Positions 1-9,209 of a DNA stretch of 64,000 nt are shown here, piece after piece; the first letter of the stretch is position 1, and every line of letters starts with the position of its first letter. The translations under genes and the position numbers were made by a program. Under the pieces are notes generated by a model that was given only the letters and a program-made list of their open reading frames with translations, was not told where the DNA came from and searched no databases. Origin of the DNA: Halomonas sp. ALS9. GTDB lineage: Bacteria; Pseudomonadota; Gammaproteobacteria; Pseudomonadales; Halomonadaceae. The stretch is from NCBI RefSeq assembly GCF_001651035.1, contig NZ_LXRG01000110.1, positions 372,001-436,000 of the forward strand, written 5' to 3'.

Positions 1-57
1 ATCGTAGACACCAATGACGGTGTCGACACTTAACGCTTCAATAAAAATGCGATCCAT
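1..57 (-). CDS. folB: Dihydroneopterin aldolase, N-terminal 19 residues only
   Basis: Only the first 19 codons lie in the window; the gene continues beyond base 1. The reverse strand from 57 reads MDRIFIEALSVDTVIGVYD, the characteristic start of FolB, which converts dihydroneopterin to hydroxymethyl-dihydropterin plus glycolaldehyde in folate synthesis. It is divergent from plsY with about 100 bp between starts. The folB / plsY / tsaD / rpsU neighbourhood is common in gammaproteobacteria and supports the call. The N-terminus is diagnostic but short. Confidence 0.8.
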   Translation of the reverse strand, partial: MDRIFIEALSVDTVIGVYD

Positions 58-160
58 CCAGCTTCCCCCTACGGTAACAAGCGGGCGATTGTACGTTAGG
101 ATGGGGCTAAACGACAGTAAGCCGGGCTATCGAGACGGCCTATAAAGCGAGCATATAGCC

Positions 161-733
161 ATGGGTTGGATAGTGGTGGGGTATTTAAGCGGCAGTTGGC
201 TGGCAGCGTTGAGCGTTTGCCGCCTGGCTGGCGTGGGTGACCCACGCCAATATGGCTCATTTAATCCAGGTTTTTCCAACGTACTGCGCCTATACGGCCC
301 TCGCTTAGCGGCAGCGACGCTACTGTTAGACGCCTTAAAAGCCATGCCCGCAGTGCTGGGCGCCAAGCTATTGGACTACCCAGTCTGGCTGCAGGGGCTG
401 GTGGGGTTGGCAATATTACTAGGTCATAGCTTTCCGTTGTGGCACGGCTTTCGTGGCGGTAAAGCGGTCGCCAGCGCCTTCGGCGTGCTGCTGGTATTGG
501 TGCCTCAGGTGGCGCTATTGAGTGCAGCGATATGGGCGCTGCTGGCGTGGCGACTAAAAACGGCGGCGTTGGCTTCGTTAGTGAGCGCACTAGTGGCGCC
601 GCTGGCCTGTGGCTGGCTAGCGCCGGAATACGTCATGGTGGTGGTTGGGTTCAGCCTGCTGGTGTTGGCCCGCCACGGGCTCAATATACGCCGACTGCGG
701 CGCGGTGAAGAGCCGCCGTTTGGCGACTCTTAA
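161..733 (+). CDS. plsY: Acyl-phosphate:glycerol-3-phosphate acyltransferase PlsY
   Basis: Inner-membrane enzyme that transfers the acyl chain of acyl-phosphate to glycerol-3-phosphate, the first committed step of phospholipid synthesis (partner PlsX is not in this window). The 190-residue length is normal for the family and the protein is a string of hydrophobic segments. Motif 1 is seen at about residues 32-43 (GSFNPGFSNVLR, a variant of the usual GSGNIGATNVLR), and the second conserved loop at about 86-103 (LGHSFP...FRGGKAVA). The ATG at 161 is the first in frame. Divergent from folB; tail-to-tail with tsaD only 21 bp away. Motif 1 departs from consensus (Pro-Gly-Phe-Ser for Ile-Gly-Ala-Thr), but the glycine/asparagine frame is kept, so activity is likely. 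Confidence 0.93.
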   Translation: MGWIVVGYLSGSWLAALSVCRLAGVGDPRQYGSFNPGFSNVLRLYGPRLAAATLLLDALKAMPAVLGAKLLDYPVWLQGLVGLAILLGHSFPLWHGFRGGKAVASAFGVLLVLVPQVALLSAAIWALLAWRLKTAALASLVSALVAPLACGWLAPEYVMVVVGFSLLVLARHGLNIRRLRRGEEPPFGDS

Positions 734-754
734 GGCGCAACTAGGTTAAGGGTA

Positions 755-1813
755 CTACTCGCTATTAGAGGTAGCCGGGGGGCTCAGTTGATCCAGTGGC
801 CAGCGGGGTGTTGCCTGCATCATGCCGGGGGTGTCGCACTCTCCCGCTGCCAGGCGTTGAGCACCTACATAGGCAATCATGGCGCCGTTGTCTGTACAGA
901 ACCGCCCGCGCGGGTAGTAGGCGCGGGCTTGGCGTTTTTCACACTCAGTCTGCAGTCGTTCGCGCAGGCGATGATTGGCGCTGACCCCGCCCGCCACCAC
1001 TAAGCGCTTCAAGCCGGTTTGATCCAGCGCCCGACGGCACTTAATCACCAGCGTATCGACAACGGCCTCTTCAAAGGCGCGGGCAACGTCGGCGCGGGCC
1101 TGGGCGTCGAGTTCGTCGGCTGTTTCCAACTGACGAATGGCCGTCATGGTGTGGGTTTTAAGCCCTGAAAAACTAAAATCCAGCCCTGGCCGGTCGGTCA
1201 TGGGGCGCGGAAAACGAAAGCGCTTGGGGTCTCCCTGTTCTGCTAGCTTGGCGACCTGAGGGCCGCCAGGGTAGGCCAACCCTAGCATCTTGGCGGCTTT
1301 GTCAAACGCTTCACCTGCCGCGTCATCCACCGATTCGCCGAGCAGTTGATAACGCCCCAGCCCCTGCACTTCGACGAGCTGGGTATGGCCGCCGGAGACC
1401 AGCAGCGCCACGAAAGGGAACTCGGGTGGCTCATCTTCCAGCATGGGTGCCAGCAGGTGACCTTCCATATGGTGTACGCCGAGCACCGGGATGTTTAGGG
1501 CGCGGGCCATGCCGTGTGCGGTGCTGGCACCCACCATTAATGCACCGACCAAACCTGGCCCGGCGGTGTAAGTGATGCCATCCAAGTCGCGGCGTGTCAG
1601 CTTGGCATCGCTGAGCACTTGCTCAATCAACGGCAGCAGTTTGCGAGTGTGATCGCGCGAGGCGAGTTCGGGAACCACGCCGCCAAACTCAGCGTGCATG
1701 GCGATTTGGCTATACAGCGCGTCGGCAAGCAGCCCCTTGCCACCGGTTAACGAGGTGTCATAAAGCGCGACACCCGTTTCGTCGCAAGATGTTTCAATGC
1801 CCAGAACTCGCAT
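755..1813 (-). CDS. tsaD: tRNA N6-adenosine threonylcarbamoyltransferase TsaD
   Basis: ASKHA-fold catalytic subunit that transfers the threonylcarbamoyl group from TC-AMP to A37 of ANN-decoding tRNAs, working with TsaB and TsaE. The 352-residue length is typical. The start is [14 protein letters not shown]. The metal-binding HHMEGH lies at 114-119, the nucleotide-binding SGGHTQ at about 140-145, the FSFSGLKT segment in the middle and [16 protein letters not shown] near the C-terminus. The gene is divergent from rpsU with 237 bp between starts, the same arrangement as in E. coli. Nothing is missing from the active site. Confidence 0.97.
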   Translation of the reverse strand: MRVLGIETSCDETGVALYDTSLTGGKGLLADALYSQIAMHAEFGGVVPELASRDHTRKLLPLIEQVLSDAKLTRRDLDGITYTAGPGLVGALMVGASTAHGMARALNIPVLGVHHMEGHLLAPMLEDEPPEFPFVALLVSGGHTQLVEVQGLGRYQLLGESVDDAAGEAFDKAAKMLGLAYPGGPQVAKLAEQGDPKRFRFPRPMTDRPGLDFSFSGLKTHTMTAIRQLETADELDAQARADVARAFEEAVVDTLVIKCRRALDQTGLKRLVVAGGVSANHRLRERLQTECEKRQARAYYPRGRFCTDNGAMIAYVGAQRLAAGECDTPGMMQATPRWPLDQLSPPATSNSE

Positions 1814-2050
1814 AAAAAGGGACTCTCAAAGGCTATTTTAAAAGATGAAAAAGTGAAAAACACAACCGCGCTAGTTTAGCATTGTCACTGCAGTTCAGCG
1901 TAAGCATTTGCAAACAGGGTCAACGACGACTAAACTACTGTGCGCTGTAAAACTGGGTCGTACACCGCTTTGTTAGTCGCAATATGAACCGCGATATCGC
2001 AGTGTACGTACTATCCGAACTCAAGACTCCTTAAGGTAGGTGAGTGCTTA

Positions 2051-2266
2051 ATGCCTTCTGTAAAAGTACGTGATAACGAGCCGTTTGACGTCGCCCTGCG
2101 TCGCTTCAAGCGTTCTTGCGAAAAAGCCGGTGTTCTTTCTGAAGTACGCCGCCGCGAGCACTATGAGAAGCCGACTGCTGAGCGTAAGCGCAAAGCGGCA
2201 GCTGCCGTAAAACGCCACGCTAAGAAAGTTCAGCGTGAGCAAAAGCGTTTCGAACGGCTCTATTGA
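2051..2266 (+). CDS. rpsU: 30S ribosomal protein S21
   Basis: Small basic ribosomal protein (71 residues, standard length) beginning [20 protein letters not shown] with a lysine/arginine-rich C-terminal helix. S21 helps initiation by assisting mRNA base-pairing with the 16S 3' end. It is the first gene of the conserved rpsU-dnaG-rpoD macromolecular-synthesis operon. The ATG at 2051 is preceded by a purine-rich AAGGTAGGTGAG stretch. A hairpin with a T-run follows 56 bp after the stop and would lower read-through into dnaG, as the known internal terminator does in the E. coli operon. Confidence 0.98.
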   Translation: MPSVKVRDNEPFDVALRRFKRSCEKAGVLSEVRRREHYEKPTAERKRKAAAAVKRHAKKVQREQKRFERLY

Positions 2267-2321
2267 TCCGTACCCGAGGGGGCCGGAGCAGTTAGCTGGT
2301 CGTCTCAAGAGGGATGCCAAG

Positions 2322-2350
2322 CGGCCGCCACTAGGTGGCCGTTTGTTTTT
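2322..2350 (+). terminator. Intrinsic terminator/attenuator between rpsU and dnaG
   Basis: The 8-bp stem CGGCCGCC / GGTGGCCG (one G-T wobble) has the loop ACTA and is followed by GTTTGTTTTT. Its position between rpsU and dnaG matches the partial terminator known in the enterobacterial operon, which keeps primase expression low relative to S21. Partial read-through is inference. Confidence 0.75.
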
Positions 2351-2436
2351 GACTGTTGTTTTTAAAGTCGTCGTTCAAGACCGTCGCTGTTTACGATGAT
2401 CTGATCTGGAAATGGGTCTGATGACCTTAGGCAGTG

Positions 2437-2492
2437 CTTAAAAACAGAGCTTTTAAAACAGAGCTTTTAAAACACAGCTTTTAAAACACAGT
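2437..2492. repeat. Four tandem 14-bp repeats upstream of dnaG
   Basis: Four consecutive near-identical 14-mers of the form TTTTAAAACASAGC run from 2437 to 2492, ending 39 bp before the dnaG start. Units 2 and 3 differ by one base and unit 1 is the most diverged. Each unit contains the palindrome TTTTAAAA. They could be slippage products or a repeated protein-binding site; no function can be read directly. Confidence 0.8.
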
Positions 2493-2531
2493 CTCGAAAG
2501 TTAGCGCTATGCGCGAGGATGCCCGTAGTTC

Positions 2532-4400
2532 ATGGCAGGCCAAATTCCACAGCGTTTCATTGATGACCTGTTAGGCCGCGTTGACGTGGTCGAGGTGGTT
2601 GGTGAGCGTGTGCAGCTTAAAAAGGCTGGCCGCAACTATTCCGGGCTATGTCCCTTCCATCAAGAGAAGACCCCATCGTTTACCGTCAGTGCTGATAAGC
2701 AGTTTTATCACTGCTTTGGCTGCGGAGCTAATGGTAATGCACTACGCTTCTTGATGGAGTATGACAAGCTGCCGTTTCCTGAGGCGGTCGAGCAGCTAGC
2801 CGGGCGATTGGGGATTGAAGTGCCGCGTGAGGGCGCTGATGACCCGCGTGCTCAGCAGCGTGAAAAGAAGCGCAAAGAGGGCGTTAACCTACTCGAGCTT
2901 GCCGCCAGCTTTTATCGCGAGCGATTAAAGATGCAGGAGGGGCAGTCCGCCCAGCGTTATTTGTCGGGTCGTGGACTCTCGGACGACGTGATCAAGACCT
3001 ATGGCATTGGTTACGCTCCGGCAGTCTGGGAGGCGCTGAAACAGCACCTCAGCGAGCGCGGTATTGGTGAGCCGGTTCAGGTCGAGTACGGCCTGTTGAT
3101 TCACCGCGAAGATACCGGACGTACCTATGACCGTTTTCGTGATCGGGTAATGTTCCCGATTCGCGATTTGCGTGGTCGCACGATTGCTTTTGGCGGCAGG
3201 GTGATGGGTGATGATCAGCCCAAATACCTGAATTCGCCGGAAACGCCCGTGTTCCATAAGGGCCGTGAACTATACGGTTTGTATGAGGCGCGCCAAGCCT
3301 CCAGCAAGCTTGAGCAGCTGGTCATGGTCGAAGGCTATATGGATGTAGTGGCGTTGGCGCAGTACGGTATTCATAACGCTGTAGCGACACTGGGTACGGC
3401 CACTACGGAAGACCATTTGACCCGCCTGTTTCGGCTAGTGAGTCGCGTAGTGTTCTGCTTCGACGGTGACCGTGCGGGAAGGCAGGCGGCTAGCCGGGCA
3501 TTAGAAACCGCGCTGCCGCAAATGATTGATGGCCGAGAGGCGCGCTTTCTGTTTCTGCCCGAAGGTGACGACCCGGACACCCTGGTGCGCCGTGAAGGCA
3601 CTAAGGCGTTTCAGGATCGCGTCACGTGTGCCATGCCGCTGTCGGAGTTTCTATTCGAGCAAGCCGCCCAGGGGCGCGACTTAAAAACAGTGGAAGGGCG
3701 TGAGCGATTTGCCAGTCAGGTGCTTGAAGCATTGAACAAAGTGCCCGAAGGAATGCTCAAATCGTTATTGCTGGAGTCACTGGCGCAGCGTAGCGGGCTA
3801 GCGCAAGAGCAGTTAAAAGTGCTGCTCGAAAAGCGTGCCCAGTCATCGCAGCGGGCTTTATCCAGGGGCGATGTTTCCCATGGGCAGGCAGAGCAGGGAG
3901 AAGTTGATCCGGCGTCATCCGCGATGTCCGGAGCTGTTTTAGCAGCGCCAGCTCAGACGTCGCGTTCACGCTCTCGGGCGCTCTCCCCGGTTGGGCGTAT
4001 TGTGCAGCTGTTGTTGCATGAGCCCAACCTGGTGGCCACGCTTCCTGAGCAGATGGAGTGGTTGCCGGAAGATGACGATGCGCCGCTATGCCGGGAGCTG
4101 ATTGAGTTGCTCAAGGCGGGGCGCTACCGCAGCCCTCAAGTGGTGTTGGCGCATTTTCAAGGCAGCCAGCAGGGGCAGGCCTTGGCGGCCTTCGCTAAGC
4201 GCGAGCTGTTAATTCCCAAGGCCGACCGGGAAGCGGAGCTGAAGGGCTTGGTGGAACACTTGCAGTATGTTCAGCGTCAGCGTTCTCCCCAAGAGGAGTA
4301 CACGGCGTTGCTGGCGCAGGAGCGCGCCGGGCAAAAGTTAGATAAGGAGCAGCGCCAGCGTTTGGCAAGTTTGGTAATGGAGCTTGCCCAGCGTCAATGA
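2532..4400 (+). CDS. dnaG: DNA primase
   Basis: Synthesises RNA primers at the replication fork in association with DnaB. The domain order is normal: an N-terminal CHC2 zinc finger (C40, H43, C61, C64 in CPFH...CFGC), the RNA-polymerase/TOPRIM core (VMVEGYMDV, TLGTATT, FCFDGDRAGRQAA around residues 260-330), and a C-terminal helicase-binding region from about residue 440. The stretch at about 440-485 is a Ser/Ala/Gln-rich linker. 622 residues is within the usual range. A GAGGAT ribosome-binding motif lies upstream of the ATG. Second gene of the rpsU-dnaG-rpoD operon. Confidence 0.98.
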   Translation: MAGQIPQRFIDDLLGRVDVVEVVGERVQLKKAGRNYSGLCPFHQEKTPSFTVSADKQFYHCFGCGANGNALRFLMEYDKLPFPEAVEQLAGRLGIEVPREGADDPRAQQREKKRKEGVNLLELAASFYRERLKMQEGQSAQRYLSGRGLSDDVIKTYGIGYAPAVWEALKQHLSERGIGEPVQVEYGLLIHREDTGRTYDRFRDRVMFPIRDLRGRTIAFGGRVMGDDQPKYLNSPETPVFHKGRELYGLYEARQASSKLEQLVMVEGYMDVVALAQYGIHNAVATLGTATTEDHLTRLFRLVSRVVFCFDGDRAGRQAASRALETALPQMIDGREARFLFLPEGDDPDTLVRREGTKAFQDRVTCAMPLSEFLFEQAAQGRDLKTVEGRERFASQVLEALNKVPEGMLKSLLLESLAQRSGLAQEQLKVLLEKRAQSSQRALSRGDVSHGQAEQGEVDPASSAMSGAVLAAPAQTSRSRSRALSPVGRIVQLLLHEPNLVATLPEQMEWLPEDDDAPLCRELIELLKAGRYRSPQVVLAHFQGSQQGQALAAFAKRELLIPKADREAELKGLVEHLQYVQRQRSPQEEYTALLAQERAGQKLDKEQRQRLASLVMELAQRQ

Positions 4401-4526
4401 GGCGGTGTCTTGGGCGATGGGGGTTGAATTCCTAGCGTTTTAGCACCAGATATAGGGCTAGCCACCGAGCGCTGGCCTAACCGAACAAACTAACACACCT
4501 GAATTACCGCGCAAATACGTCTAGCT

Positions 4527-4560
4527 GGAAAAATTCCTGCTATTTACGCTATACTGTACG
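4527..4560 (+). promoter_or_regulatory. Possible promoter upstream of rpoD
   Basis: A TATACT hexamer at 4550-4555 sits about 72 bp before the rpoD start, in the dnaG-rpoD spacer where promoters are known in other gammaproteobacteria. The matching -35 region (about 4527-4532) is weak, so only the -10 element is well supported. Confidence 0.35.
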
Positions 4561-4626
4561 GCTTGTTGAGTTTAATCGATTCAGCGCTCCAGGTGTTTCA
4601 TTCTTCTTCGTCGAGATAGGGTTTCT

Positions 4627-6477
4627 ATGGCTGGAAATGCGCAGCAGCAGTCGCGTCTGAAGGAGTTGATCGCTCGAGGCAAGGAACAGGGTTACCTGAC
4701 CTATGCCGAGGTCAACGACCATCTACCTGAGGATATCGCCGACCCGGATCAAGTGGAAGACATCATTGGCATGATCAACGACATGGGTATAAGTGTCGCT
4801 GAAGAAGCGCCAGATGAAGACACTTTGATGATGTCGGATCAATCCACGGACGAGTCCGCTGCGGAAGAGGCCGTAGCGGCCCTTGCCGCCGTGGAAAGCG
4901 ATGTAGGCCGCACCACTGACCCCGTTCGCATGTACATGCGAGAAATGGGCACGGTTGAGCTTCTGACCCGTGAAGGCGAAATTGAAATCGCCAAACGGAT
5001 CGAAGAGGGCACCCGTGAAGTGATGTCGTCTCTGGCCTATTTGCCGGGGGCCGTCGCGTCCATTCTGGACGCCTATGACGCCACCCAGGACGAAGAAGCG
5101 CCAGGGCGTCTTTCGGATCTGTTTTCTGGTTTCATCGATCCTGATGAGGGCATCCCCGGCGTCGCCGAAGCAGAGGTGCCCGAGCCAGAGCCTGAAACCG
5201 ACATTGACGACGACGTTGAGAGCGACGGCGACGATGAAGACGAGGATGCTACGGCCAGCGAAGGTGGCCCGGATCCCGAAGAGGCGCGTGCGCGCTTCGA
5301 GCAGATTCGCGAGCAAAACGCTTTAGTCGAAGCGGCGTTTGCCAAGCATGGCCGTGGCAGTGCCGAGCTAAAAGCGGAACAAGCGCGTTTAGCCGTGCTC
5401 TTCTCGCCGATCAAGCTGGTGCCCAAGCACTTTGAACGCCTGGTGGGCCAAGTGCGTATCAGCGTTGAGCAGGTGCGCGCCCAAGAAAAAGCGGTCATGC
5501 AGCTATGCGTGAAGAAAGCTAAAGTGCCGCGCAAGACGTTTATTAAGTCGTTTCCGGGTAACGAATCGAGCAAATCATGGCTCGATGAATTCCAGGCAGC
5601 GCAAAGCAAGTATGCCGACCGCCTTGAGCCGCTGCGCGCTGATATCGCCCGTGCCCAGCGCAAGATTGCCTTTGAAGAAGATATGGTGCAGCTGTCTGTT
5701 GCCGATCTCAAAGAGGTCAATCGCAAGCTCTCTATTGGTGAGGCGAAAGCTCGCCGCGCCAAGAAAGAGATGGTCGAGGCTAACCTGCGCTTGGTGATCT
5801 CGATTGCCAAGAAGTACACCAACCGCGGTTTGCAGTTCTTGGATCTCATCCAGGAAGGCAACATCGGCTTGATGAAAGCGGTCGACAAGTTCGAATACCG
5901 CCGTGGTTATAAGTTTTCAACCTATGCTACTTGGTGGATTCGTCAGGCAATCACTCGCTCGATTGCTGACCAAGCGCGCACCATCCGTATCCCAGTGCAT
6001 ATGATTGAGACGATCAACAAGCTCAATCGCGTATCACGCCAGATGCTGCAGGAAATGGGCCGCGAGCCGACGCCTGAAGAGCTCGGCGAGCGTTTGGAGA
6101 TGCCCGAAGATAAAGTACGCAAGGTGCTCAAAATCGCCAAAGAGCCGATCTCCATGGAGACGCCGATTGGTGACGACGACGATTCACACCTGGGCGACTT
6201 TATCGAAGATGGCACTATGCTACTGCCCATCGATATGGCCACCGGTGAAGGTCTTATTGAAGCCACGCGCAACGTGTTAGGCGGCTTGACTGCCCGCGAA
6301 GCGAAAGTGCTGCGCATGCGTTTCGGTATTGATATGAATACCGACCATACGCTGGAAGAGGTGGGCAAGCAGTTTGACGTGACGCGTGAGCGAATCCGTC
6401 AGATTGAAGCCAAAGCGCTGCGCAAGCTGCGTCACCCCAGCCGCTCGGAGCCGCTGCGCTCGTTCCTCGACGAGTAA
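4627..6477 (+). CDS. rpoD: RNA polymerase housekeeping sigma factor sigma70
   Basis: Primary sigma factor, 616 residues. Region 1.1 is at the N-terminus, then region 1.2 ([16 protein letters not shown], from about residue 100), and a non-conserved insert with a highly acidic run at about 180-220. Region 2 follows ([19 protein letters not shown] and the -10-binding [14 protein letters not shown]), then region 3, then region 4.2 with the -35-reading helix ([18 protein letters not shown]) near the C-terminus. Last gene of the rpsU-dnaG-rpoD operon, closed by a strong hairpin about 70 bp after the stop. Confidence 0.98.
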   Translation: MAGNAQQQSRLKELIARGKEQGYLTYAEVNDHLPEDIADPDQVEDIIGMINDMGISVAEEAPDEDTLMMSDQSTDESAAEEAVAALAAVESDVGRTTDPVRMYMREMGTVELLTREGEIEIAKRIEEGTREVMSSLAYLPGAVASILDAYDATQDEEAPGRLSDLFSGFIDPDEGIPGVAEAEVPEPEPETDIDDDVESDGDDEDEDATASEGGPDPEEARARFEQIREQNALVEAAFAKHGRGSAELKAEQARLAVLFSPIKLVPKHFERLVGQVRISVEQVRAQEKAVMQLCVKKAKVPRKTFIKSFPGNESSKSWLDEFQAAQSKYADRLEPLRADIARAQRKIAFEEDMVQLSVADLKEVNRKLSIGEAKARRAKKEMVEANLRLVISIAKKYTNRGLQFLDLIQEGNIGLMKAVDKFEYRRGYKFSTYATWWIRQAITRSIADQARTIRIPVHMIETINKLNRVSRQMLQEMGREPTPEELGERLEMPEDKVRKVLKIAKEPISMETPIGDDDDSHLGDFIEDGTMLLPIDMATGEGLIEATRNVLGGLTAREAKVLRMRFGIDMNTDHTLEEVGKQFDVTRERIRQIEAKALRKLRHPSRSEPLRSFLDE

Positions 6478-6545
6478 ATGGCGTGATTGGTGAGTAGTAA
6501 ATGATGAATAGAGAGCGGTAAGTAAAAAGTAGTCGCCGCTAAGAT

Positions 6546-6582
6546 CAAAAAGCCCGCCGTTCTATGAACGGCGGGCTTTTTG
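6546..6582. terminator. Bidirectional intrinsic terminator between rpoD and the AbgT gene
   Basis: An 11-bp perfect stem, AGCCCGCCGTT / AACGGCGGGCT, has a 5-base loop, with an A-run before it and a T-run after it. It therefore works in both directions. It lies between convergent genes and can end both transcripts. Confidence 0.92.
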
Positions 6583-6597
6583 CGTTATGCCATACTC

Positions 6598-8169
6598 CTA
6601 TAGCGTGTAATAAGTGGCAGAGCCTGGGCCAACGGGTAGCCCAAGCACGAACACCCACACGAAGAACAGCAGGCTCCAGCCAATCAGCATAAACAGCGTG
6701 TAGGGAAGCATAAGAGCAACCAGCGTGCCAATGCCCATATCTTTCCGGTAACGGCTTGCTACAGCTAGGATCAGGCCAAAGTAACTCATCATCGGGGTGA
6801 TCAGGTTGGTGACTGAATCACCAATACGATAGGCTGCTTGAATGACTTCCGGAGCGTAGCCCATCAGCATTAACATGGGCACAAAAATAGGCGCTGTTAC
6901 CGCCCACTGTGCCGAAGCGCTGCCCAGCGACAAATTGACGAACGCACACATAATAATGAACAGAGCAAACAGGCCTGGGCCGCGTAGCCCTATAGACTCC
7001 AGTAGATCCGCCCCAGCTATCGCGGTCACGGTACCAAAGTTACTCCAGTTGAACAGCGCCACGAACTGAGCGGCGAAGAACACCAGGACGATATATAAGC
7101 CAAGGCTACTCATGCTTTTAGCCATGGCGTTTACCACGTCGCGGTCATTGTGCATGGTGCCCGCTAGGCGGCCATAGACGAAGCCTAATAGGGTGAATGA
7201 CACCGCTACAATCACAACAATTCCGCGTAAAAACGGCGAGCCGCTTATTAGCCCCGTTTCAGGGTTGCGTAGTATGCCGCTTTCCGGGACTACCATTGCA
7301 GCGACCAGCGCGATTAATGCCAGTGTGGCTAAGCCGGTACCTTTTAGGGCGCGTTTTTCCGTTGCAGAGAGACCGCCCATACTTTGATGGTTAATATCGC
7401 TATCGGCTTGATCAGAGTCGAATTTGCCCAGTTTGGGTTCTACGATACGCTCGGTGACTAAGCCACCAATCAGCGTCACAAAGAAGGTGCTGGCGAACAT
7501 AAAGAACCAATTAGCTTCGGCGCCCACTATATAAGCAGGATCGAGAAGTCGTGCCGCTTCCTGGGTAATACCTGAAAGTAATGGGTCAACTGTGCCGATT
7601 AGCAGGTTAGCACTGTATCCTCCAGAAACACCACAGAACGCAGCAGCTAGGCCCGCAAGGGGATGCCGGCCCAGCGAATGGAATATCATAGCGGCAAGCG
7701 GAATCAGTACTACATAGCCAAGCTCTGCAGCCATATTAGACATAATGCCTGCAAAGACTACTGCGTAAGTAACAATTCGGGGTGAGCGGTTGAGCACTAA
7801 GGCGCGCATGCTTGCGGAGAGTAGTCCTGAATGCTCGGCAACGCCTACGCCCAGCATAGCTACCAACACGGTGCCAAGTGGGGCGAAGCTGGTGAAATTG
7901 GTAACCATTTCAGTGACTAGTCGGCGTAAACCTTCGGCATTAAGCAAAGAGTTAACGGCGATCCATTCGCCTTCATTAGCAGGCCGAGGGTCAGCCACGG
8001 AAATCCCAAAAGCTGCCGCGATCCCGCTAGCAACAACTACTAATACGCACAGTATTGCAAATAGAGTAACGGGGTGAGGAAGCAGGTTGCCTAGCCACTC
8101 AACGCTATCTAGAAAACGGGTGAAAAAACCACGCTGCAGGTTTTTTTCATCTTGTTTGATTTTATTCAT
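6598..8169 (-). CDS. AbgT-family transporter
   Basis: Multi-spanning inner-membrane protein of 523 residues, matching the AbgT/MtrF family (about 510 residues). Members move p-aminobenzoyl-glutamate or export sulfonamide-like folate antagonists. Visible family features: a cytoplasmic N-terminus leading into ERxLDxVEWLGNxLPHP-like sequence (FLDSVEWLGNLLPHPVTLF), the reentrant-loop region GVSGGYSANLLIGTVDPLLSGI, a hydrophilic mid-loop at about 245-270 (TERIVEPKLGKFDS...) and the C-terminal PMMSYFGLILA segment. Single gene, convergent with rpoD. The family is firm, but substrate and direction cannot be read from sequence. Confidence 0.9.
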   Translation of the reverse strand: MNKIKQDEKNLQRGFFTRFLDSVEWLGNLLPHPVTLFAILCVLVVVASGIAAAFGISVADPRPANEGEWIAVNSLLNAEGLRRLVTEMVTNFTSFAPLGTVLVAMLGVGVAEHSGLLSASMRALVLNRSPRIVTYAVVFAGIMSNMAAELGYVVLIPLAAMIFHSLGRHPLAGLAAAFCGVSGGYSANLLIGTVDPLLSGITQEAARLLDPAYIVGAEANWFFMFASTFFVTLIGGLVTERIVEPKLGKFDSDQADSDINHQSMGGLSATEKRALKGTGLATLALIALVAAMVVPESGILRNPETGLISGSPFLRGIVVIVAVSFTLLGFVYGRLAGTMHNDRDVVNAMAKSMSSLGLYIVLVFFAAQFVALFNWSNFGTVTAIAGADLLESIGLRGPGLFALFIIMCAFVNLSLGSASAQWAVTAPIFVPMLMLMGYAPEVIQAAYRIGDSVTNLITPMMSYFGLILAVASRYRKDMGIGTLVALMLPYTLFMLIGWSLLFFVWVFVLGLPVGPGSATYYTL

Positions 8170-8293
8170 GAGGTTTATGTCGTCAATGTAAGGGTTTTTG
8201 GTAAAAGATATTGCTTTGAAGCATAGCGAGCGACACTACGTTGAAGCGCAGCGGGTCGCAAACGGCTTTTTGCATAACGAGATTTGAAAAATG

Positions 8294-8325
8294 AAACGCC
8301 GCCTTGCTACGCAAAGACGGCGTTT
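8294..8325 (-). terminator. Intrinsic terminator after the 8374-9021 gene
   Basis: The 8-bp stem AAACGCCG / CGGCGTTT, read on the minus strand, is followed by CATTTTTC. It lies 49 bp past the stop of the minus-strand membrane protein and is the likely end of that transcript. Confidence 0.65.
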
Positions 8326-8373
8326 GTCAGTGATTATCTGGGGGAGGGGCCAGCAAGCGGGAGTAGGTGGGTG

Positions 8374-9021
8374 TTAAGACGACGTTTGCCGAGCTTTGTA
8401 AATACGCCGGGCCAGTAGCAATAGCTCCAGGGTGGCAATCAAAATTAAGCTGTAACCGAGCAGTTCAACGACTTCCTCGGCAACGCTTTTGAAGGTACCC
8501 GAGTAGCTGTCTTCCAGAATGGCTTGCCAGAATTCCTGCCGTCCATATAAGCGCGAGAATATATAAGTGGTCAGCACGCCAGCTGCAAACAAACCAAAGG
8601 CGAAGGTGTTGCTGTAATGGGTGAACTCCTCAAAAAAGCGTTGACGTTGTTTAATCACCCAGAAAAGCGAGGGGAAAATAATCAGCGCAACAAGTACCTT
8701 CCAGGTATTGTCAGCGACATAGGTATCTAAAAAGTGATCTTGCTCACGCACTAGCGAGGCGGCCAAAAACGCTAACAGTAGCAGCGTGACGTTGGGCCAG
8801 ACTCTAAGCACCTGGCGAATATAAATCAGCATGGTACAGCATATGGCCAGCATCAGCGTTTGGGTAAATTCAGTGAAGCCCCACTCGGAAAAGCGTACTG
8901 AGGACAGATAAAGAGCTTCTAGATAGGTTCCTTGGGTAATCGCAGCGATAAACAGTACGTAGAGTACGGCACGCACTAAGAGGGTTCGAAAGCCGATAGG
9001 CCAGGAAGGGGGAGGAGACAT
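8374..9021 (-). CDS. Multi-pass membrane protein of unknown function
   Basis: About 215 residues with six or so hydrophobic segments separated by short charged loops, so an integral inner-membrane protein. No catalytic motif is recognised. The start is placed at the ATG at 9021 (MSPPPSWPIGF), because AAAGGATG lies just upstream; an in-frame ATG at 9075 would add 18 cysteine-rich residues with no ribosome-binding site. Stands alone between the AbgT transporter and serine dehydratase, with its own terminator. Coding is likely but the function is unknown. Confidence 0.75.
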   Translation of the reverse strand: MSPPPSWPIGFRTLLVRAVLYVLFIAAITQGTYLEALYLSSVRFSEWGFTEFTQTLMLAICCTMLIYIRQVLRVWPNVTLLLLAFLAASLVREQDHFLDTYVADNTWKVLVALIIFPSLFWVIKQRQRFFEEFTHYSNTFAFGLFAAGVLTTYIFSRLYGRQEFWQAILEDSYSGTFKSVAEEVVELLGYSLILIATLELLLLARRIYKARQTSS

Positions 9022-9209
9022 ACCAACATCCTTTGTGGGTAGGCAGCGGCGCTGTTCGCAGACACAAACATGCATGGGTGAATGTTCATTATATCGTCAC
9101 AGTTATTTGTTAGCACGTCGATATTGCGGTTAAACACTCGACGTTTGGTCATCGGCGCTGCAAAGTGACTAATTGGCAGGTAATAACAGCGTTGTGAGGC
9201 GCAAAAGAT

